From assembly GCF_001426405.1 (NCBI RefSeq), contig NZ_LMEP01000007.1, positions 80,605-144,604 of the forward strand: DNA of 64,000 nucleotides, given 5' to 3'. This document shows positions 60,398 through 64,000 of the stretch, piece by piece (within the stretch, counting starts at the first letter, position 1; every line of letters starts with the position of its first letter). The notes beneath the pieces are model-generated. The model did not search any database. It was not told the DNA's origin and worked only from the letters and a program-made list of their open reading frames with translations. The position numbers were made by a program, and so were the translations under genes. This DNA is from Streptomyces sp. Root1304. GTDB taxonomy: Bacteria > Actinomycetota > Actinomycetes > Streptomycetales > Streptomycetaceae.

Positions 60398-61126
60398 TCA
60401 GTGCTCGACGATCTCGCCGTCGCTGAGTTCCAGGACGCGGTCCGCCAGGCCCAGGAGCTGGGGGTCGTGGGTGGCGACCAGGGCGGTACAGCCCTCGCTG
60501 CGCACCACCGCGCGCAGCAGCTGCATGACGGCGAGACCGGTCTCCTGGTCCAGCTGGCCCGTCGGCTCGTCGGCTATCAGCAGCGCCGGCTTGTTGGCGA
60601 GGGCGCGGGCGATGGCGACGCGCTGCTGCTGGCCGCCGGAGAGCTCGCCGGGCCGCTGGGCCGCGTGGTCGGCGAGGCCGACCAGGCCGAGCAGCAGGGC
60701 CACCCGCTCGTCGCGCTCCTTCGGGTCCGCCTTCCGCAGGCGCATGGGCACGCCCACGTTCTCGGCGGCGGAGAGGATGGGGAGCAGTCCGAAGGACTGG
60801 AAGATGAAGCCGATCCGGTCGCGGCGCAGCTCCAGGAGCCCGCTCTCACCGAGGGTGGAGAGGTCGATGCCGTCGATGACGATCGCGCCGCCGTCGGCGC
60901 TGTCGAGGCCGCCGACGAGGTTCAGCAGCGTCGTCTTGCCGGAACCCGAGCGGCCCTTGAGGGCGACGAGCTCGCCGCGCGGGATGTCGAAGGAGACCCC
61001 GCGCAGGGCGTGGACGGCGGCCTCTCCCGTGCCGTACGAACGGCGCAGGTTCTCCACCCGGACCATCGGCGGGCCCGCCGGGTCCTCGATGACGGCCGTC
61101 GCGGAACTCGTGCTGCTCTCACTCAC
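60398..61126 (-). CDS. ABC transporter ATPase (MacB/LolD-like)
   Basis: A 242-residue ATPase. I chose the GTG at 61126 over the ATG at 61150 because AGGAGGGGG precedes it. Walker A is GRSGSGKTT, the Q-loop region is IGFIFQSFGLLP, the signature is LSGGQQQRVAIARAL, Walker B is LLIADEPTGQLD and the switch His is in VATHDP. This type pairs with FtsX-like permeases for lipid, peptide or antibiotic efflux. No permease is encoded next to it, so the partner is elsewhere or lost. Its transcript is separated from the neighbours by hairpins and intergenic gaps. Confidence 0.9.
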   Translation of the reverse strand: MSESSTSSATAVIEDPAGPPMVRVENLRRSYGTGEAAVHALRGVSFDIPRGELVALKGRSGSGKTTLLNLVGGLDSADGGAIVIDGIDLSTLGESGLLELRRDRIGFIFQSFGLLPILSAAENVGVPMRLRKADPKERDERVALLLGLVGLADHAAQRPGELSGGQQQRVAIARALANKPALLIADEPTGQLDQETGLAVMQLLRAVVRSEGCTALVATHDPQLLGLADRVLELSDGEIVEH

Positions 61127-61216
61127 GCTGTGCTCCCCCTCCTCGAACATGTGCCCGCCAGTATGGTCCGCGGCCGGGCCCGAGGGCCAGAGCCGGAGGG
61201 CGGAACCTGTGGAAAA

Positions 61217-61269
61217 CGGCCGGTGGGCCGCTTCCCGTACGAGACGTACGGAAAGCGGCCCACCGGCCG
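61217..61269 (-). terminator. Large hairpin terminator downstream of the DUF3710/dut transcript
   Basis: 24-nt arms (61217-61240 with 61246-61269) match at 23 positions with a 5-nt loop. It is placed after the gene ending at 61416 (minus strand) and the 34-bp repeats, and before the ABC ATPase gene. Confidence 0.8.
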
Positions 61270-61277
61270 AAGCGGGC

Positions 61278-61447
61278 GCTCAACGGATCTCGGGGATCCG
61301 CCGGAGCGGGTGCTCAGGGGATCCCGGGGATCCGCCGAATCGAGTACTCAGCGGATCCCAGGGAGCTGCCAGAGCGTGTGCTCGTCGGATCCCGGGGATC
61401 CGTCGAAGCGGAGGCTCAGCGGATCTCGGAGATCTCCGGACCGCGCT
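61278..61447. repeat. Five tandem 34-bp units that copy the 3' end of the DUF3710 gene
   Basis: Units start at 61278, 61312, 61346, 61380 and 61414, an exact 34-nt period, with the core CTCAGCGGATCCCGGGGATC degenerating between copies. The last unit is the coding end and stop of the DUF3710 gene itself, and the other four lie downstream of its stop. They probably arose by slippage or unequal exchange. They could fold and act as an mRNA 3' end. Confidence 0.85.
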
Positions 61448-62177
61448 GGAGCTGGCCCATGCCGCCGGAGAAGCGGGAGTTCTCCTGCTCCTCCTGCTGG
61501 ACGCCGTCCGGCACCATCTGGGCGTCGTTCGGCAGCTTGAGGACGATCGGGTCGCGCGGGGCCATCGGGCCCTCGCCGCGGACGACCACGGTGTCCCGGA
61601 CGATCTGCTCCAGCAGACCGGCCGCCTCGGGCTGGACCGCGCCCTGCCCGGAGATCACTCCGCGCAGGAACCAGCGGGGTCCGTCGACGCCCACGAAGCG
61701 GACCAGCTGGACACCGCGGTTGCCGTCCGGCAGCTGTACGGGGACCTGGGCCCGCAGCTCCCAGCCGAGCGGGCCCTCGACCTCGTCGATGACACCGCCC
61801 TGCTGGACGATGCCGGTGGCGATCTCGTCGCGGACCTCGCCCCAGATGCCCTCGTTCTTGGGGGCGGCGAAGGCCTGCAGCTGCACGGCGCTGTCCCGCA
61901 GGACGACGGTGGCCGCGACGATCGCGTCGCCCGCCACCTCCACCCGCAGTTCCATGCCCTCGACACCGGGCACGAAGACTCCGCCGAGGTCCACACGCCC
62001 CTCGTCGGGCTTGGCGACCTCGGAGATGTCCCAGGGTCCGTCGGGCCGGGGCGCCGGCGGAAGGTTCACCCGGCGCGGAGCCGCGTCCGCGTCCTCGCCG
62101 TCCACCGCGTCGACGACCTGCTCGGCCTCGCTCGCCGCGTCCTCGGCGGCACCGCTCTTCTTGCGACGTCCGAACAC
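61416..62177 (-). CDS. DUF3710 protein
   Basis: A 253-residue actinobacterial protein starting at GTG 62177 with a basic FGRRKKSG. It has an acidic linker, a beta-rich core (GPWDISEVAKPDEGRVDLGG, LRAQVPVQLPDG, RWFLRGVISGQGAV) and a charged tail. The family is conserved next to the dUTPase gene in Streptomyces. Its function is unknown. The dut stop lies 1 nt from its start, so the genes form an operon. Confidence 0.85.
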   Translation of the reverse strand: MFGRRKKSGAAEDAASEAEQVVDAVDGEDADAAPRRVNLPPAPRPDGPWDISEVAKPDEGRVDLGGVFVPGVEGMELRVEVAGDAIVAATVVLRDSAVQLQAFAAPKNEGIWGEVRDEIATGIVQQGGVIDEVEGPLGWELRAQVPVQLPDGNRGVQLVRFVGVDGPRWFLRGVISGQGAVQPEAAGLLEQIVRDTVVVRGEGPMAPRDPIVLKLPNDAQMVPDGVQQEEQENSRFSGGMGQLQRGPEISEIR

Positions 62178-62178
62178 G

Positions 62179-62691
62179 TCACTGTCCTTCCCGGTCGGAT
62201 ACGACCGAAGCGTATCGATTCCCACCCGTTGTGCCGTCCACGGCGGCATGACCGCCGGTGGACCCGAAGCCCCCCTCGGCCCGCGCCGAGCCGGGAAGCT
62301 CCGCCACCTCGTGGAAGCGCACCTTCTCGACCTGTTGGACGACAAGTTGGGCAATCCGGTCGAATCTTTCGAACCGCACGCTCTCGCGCGGGTCGAGATT
62401 GACCACGATCACCTTGATCTCTCCACGGTACCCGGCATCCACCGTCCCCGGGGCATTCACGAGCGCCACTCCGCAGCGGGCCGCGAGTCCCGAGCGGGGG
62501 TGTACGAAGGCCGCGTACCCGTCGGGCAGCGCGATGGAGACCCCGGTGGGCAGCACGGCGCGCTCCCCGGGGGCCAGCTCGACGGCCTCGGTGGTCACCA
62601 GGTCCGCCCCGGCGTCGCCGGGGTGCCCGTACGCCGGGATCGGCACCTCCGGGTCCACGCGCCGGATCAGTACGTCGACAGGGTTGCGCAT
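62179..62691 (-). CDS. dut: dUTP diphosphatase
   Basis: A 170-residue trimeric-type dUTPase, which hydrolyses dUTP to dUMP to keep uracil out of DNA. It shows AYGHPGDAGADLVTTEAVEL (motif 1), HPRSGLAARCGV (motif 2), NAPGTVDAGYRGEIKV (motif 3), RFDRIAQLVVQ (motif 4) and GGFGSTGGH (motif 5), all five conserved. The ATG at 62691 overlaps the stop of the thioesterase gene. Confidence 0.96.
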   Translation of the reverse strand: MRNPVDVLIRRVDPEVPIPAYGHPGDAGADLVTTEAVELAPGERAVLPTGVSIALPDGYAAFVHPRSGLAARCGVALVNAPGTVDAGYRGEIKVIVVNLDPRESVRFERFDRIAQLVVQQVEKVRFHEVAELPGSARAEGGFGSTGGHAAVDGTTGGNRYASVVSDREGQ

Positions 62692-63275
62692 CAGGGGTTC
62701 ACCTCGAAGGCGCGGGCGCGCCGGACCTGGTCGGGGTCGGACATGGCGGCCTGGATCTCCTCCGGGCGGCCGTTGTCGATGAAGTGGTCGACCTTGACCT
62801 CGATGAAGAGGGCTTCCGCGCGGACGGCGACGGGCCCCTCGGGCCCGCCGATCCGGCCGACGGCGGTCGAGAAGATCTTGCGGCCGTCCACGGCGGTGAC
62901 CTCGGCCGTCAGGTGGAGCACGGTGCCGACCGGGACGGGCCGTACGAAGTCGGTCTCCAGGCGGCCGGTCACGGCGATGACCCGCAACAGCCAGTTCAGG
63001 GAGCCGAGGGTCTCGTCGAGCGCGGTGGCGAGCACGCCGCCGTGCGCGAGGCCGGGGGCGCCCTGGTGGTCGGGGGTCACCGTGAACTCGGCGGTGACGG
63101 TCACGCCCTCGCCCGCGCGCGCTTCCAGGTGGAGGCCGTGGGGCTGTCCGCCGCCGCACCCGAAGCAGTACTCGTAGTGCGCACCGAGCAGCTCGCCGGG
63201 GGCCGGCGCGTCGGGGTGGCGTACCGGCGGTATGGCGTCGGCCGGCGGGGTGAGGGGGGCTGATTGTGCAGTCAC
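62691..63275 (-). CDS. PaaI-type hotdog thioesterase
   Basis: A 194-residue protein starting at GTG 63275, with a hotdog fold of the PaaI family. YCFGCGGGQPHGL is a Cys-rich lead. PGLAHGGVLATALDETLGSL is the helix with the catalytic-loop His-Gly-Gly and acidic residue, and TDFVRPVPVGTVLHLTAEV follows. It probably cleaves an acyl-CoA; the substrate is unknown. It is coupled to dut by a 4-nt overlap and is divergent from the DUF3093 gene. Confidence 0.88.
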   Translation of the reverse strand: MTAQSAPLTPPADAIPPVRHPDAPAPGELLGAHYEYCFGCGGGQPHGLHLEARAGEGVTVTAEFTVTPDHQGAPGLAHGGVLATALDETLGSLNWLLRVIAVTGRLETDFVRPVPVGTVLHLTAEVTAVDGRKIFSTAVGRIGGPEGPVAVRAEALFIEVKVDHFIDNGRPEEIQAAMSDPDQVRRARAFEVNP

Positions 63276-63333
63276 AGGCGCAGACCTTACCCGCGCGGAT
63301 GGGCGCAGGTCGCGCCGTGCCAAGCTTGGACGC

Positions 63334-63837
63334 ATGCAGCCTTCCGCACCGTCCCCGGCCCCCTCCCCCGCACCGTCCGCCGCGCCGCAGTTCGACGAGC
63401 GGCTGACGGCGCCCCGTTCGTGGTGGTTCATCGCCGGCCTGCTCGGTCTGTCCGGCGCCCTGATCATGTTTCCGCTGGGTACGGTCCCGATGCTGGGCGG
63501 TCTGATCGTGGCGGCGGTGCTCGCCGGGGCGGCGGTCTCCTCGTACGGCTCCGCACGCGTGCGCGTGGTGGCCGGTTCGCTCGTCGCGGGCGACGCGCGG
63601 ATCCCGGTCTCGGCGCTGGGGGCGGCCGAGGTGCTCGACCCGGAGGAGGCGCGCGCCTGGCGGACGCACAAGGCCGACCCGCGCGCCTTCATGCTGATGC
63701 GCAGCTACGTTCCGCGGGCGGTACGGGTCGAGGTGACGGACCCGGCGGACCCGACCCCGTACGTGTACCTCTCCAGCCGTGAGCCGGAGGCGCTGGTGGC
63801 GGCGCTGGACGCCGTACGCGCGGAGTCCGGCAGCTGA
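63334..63837 (+). CDS. DUF3093 membrane protein
   Basis: A 167-residue protein from ATG 63334 with a Pro/Ala/Ser-rich N-terminus, two close hydrophobic helices (WFIAGLLGLSGALIMFPLG and a following one) and a soluble C-terminal domain ending YVYLSSREPEALVAAL. It is the DUF3093 family, usually divergent from the dut/thioesterase genes as here. The function is unknown. Confidence 0.85.
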   Translation: MQPSAPSPAPSPAPSAAPQFDERLTAPRSWWFIAGLLGLSGALIMFPLGTVPMLGGLIVAAVLAGAAVSSYGSARVRVVAGSLVAGDARIPVSALGAAEVLDPEEARAWRTHKADPRAFMLMRSYVPRAVRVEVTDPADPTPYVYLSSREPEALVAALDAVRAESGS

Positions 63838-63850
63838 ACCGACCGGGATC

Positions 63851-63876
63851 CGTCCGGGGCCCACGGGCCCCGGACG
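63851..63876 (+). terminator. Hairpin after the DUF3093 gene
   Basis: 12-nt complementary arms (63851-63862 and 63865-63876) form a very GC-rich stem, 14 nt after the stop codon. They also lie downstream of the transposase gene on the other strand. Confidence 0.7.
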
Positions 63877-63892
63877 CGCGCGTCGCGAGCGC

Positions 63893-64000
63893 CTAGGTGT
63901 ATTGACCTGCAGGGTTGTTGACACGGCTGATGGGTGGGTGTCCGTCGAGTGCGGTGTGGCAGCGGTGGTGGTTGTAGGTGTGGAGGAAGTCTGCCAGGGC
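63893..64000 (-). mobile_element. IS481-type transposase, C-terminal fragment cut by window edge
   Basis: The minus strand from the window edge to the TAG at 63893 encodes ADFLHTYNHHRCHTALDG and then HPPISRVNNPAGQY, the typical C-terminal end of IS481-family DDE transposases. The rest lies outside the window. The inverted-repeat end should lie around 63890-63900, but I cannot define it. Confidence 0.82.

Noticed and set aside
61278..61447. Possible CRISPR array
   Set aside because: The 34-bp units are directly abutting with no unique spacers and derive from a gene end.

Overview
The window is high-GC actinobacterial DNA and almost certainly Streptomyces. The evidence is GC-rich third codon positions, many GTG starts, the DUF397 / DUF5753-HTH / small ATP-binding triad, the KimA-CeoB-CeoC potassium cluster and the DUF3710-dut-PaaI-DUF3093 cluster. 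No rRNA, CRISPR array or convincing tRNA is visible.

The layout is a core chromosome split by an accessory island of about 49 kb. On the left (1-1376) lie an APC amino-acid permease and a perfect terminator hairpin. On the right (from 50528) are a TrmA/RumA-family RNA methyltransferase, a potassium transport and sensing cluster (KimA-like permease, two TrkA/CeoBC proteins, KdpE and KdpD), an ABC ATPase, and DUF3710, dUTPase, thioesterase and DUF3093 genes. The window ends in an IS481-type transposase fragment. The last about 21 codons of the RNA methyltransferase gene occur twice, at 50524-50591 (intact gene) and as a displaced copy at 1373-1440 beside the original terminator. This is the signature of an element inserted at the 3' end of that gene. 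No integrase is recognisable between the two copies.

The island is packed with defence-type genes. From left to right it holds: (1) a PIN RNase and an HTH-DNA methylase; (2) a six-gene minus-strand set with a Rad50/SMC-like ATPase, a small HEPN-like protein, an unknown coiled-coil protein, McrB, McrC and a RelE-UvrD helicase fusion; (3) an unknown protein and a uracil-DNA-glycosylase-like protein; (4) a TOPRIM (DUF4276-like) and AAA ATPase pair; (5) an endonuclease-III-like HhH-GPD protein; (6) a regulatory triad with a frameshifted HTH gene; (7) an endonuclease-VII-like HNH protein; (8) a continuous eight-gene minus-strand operon (43804 down to 21367); (9) a SWIM zinc-finger protein and a TerD protein; (10) an HTH gene split by an IS630-family element that carries a SUKH-4-like passenger; (11) an iteron-like cluster next to the right repeat.

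The eight-gene operon is the most unusual part. Its first three products resemble DISARM/Druantia-type machinery: a protein kinase-helicase-DUF1998-nuclease giant, an SNF2 helicase and an Eco57I-type adenine methylase. They are followed, with start/stop overlaps, by what looks like a rewired Hsp70 machine (J-domain-like protein, GrpE-like protein, and an Hsp70 whose lid is replaced by a NYN/PIN-like RNase) and then two dynamin-like GTPases. I infer one system in which modification or helicase sensing is coupled to a chaperone-gated RNase and membrane-acting GTPases.

Three island units (the HTH-methylase, the unknown gene at 13905 and the eight-gene operon) share a promoter design: a 17-bp palindrome of the form CGTTGACnnnGTCAACG lies 32-33 nt upstream of a GTGTACnnT -10 element. 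This points to one regulator controlling the island, possibly the HTH-methylase itself.
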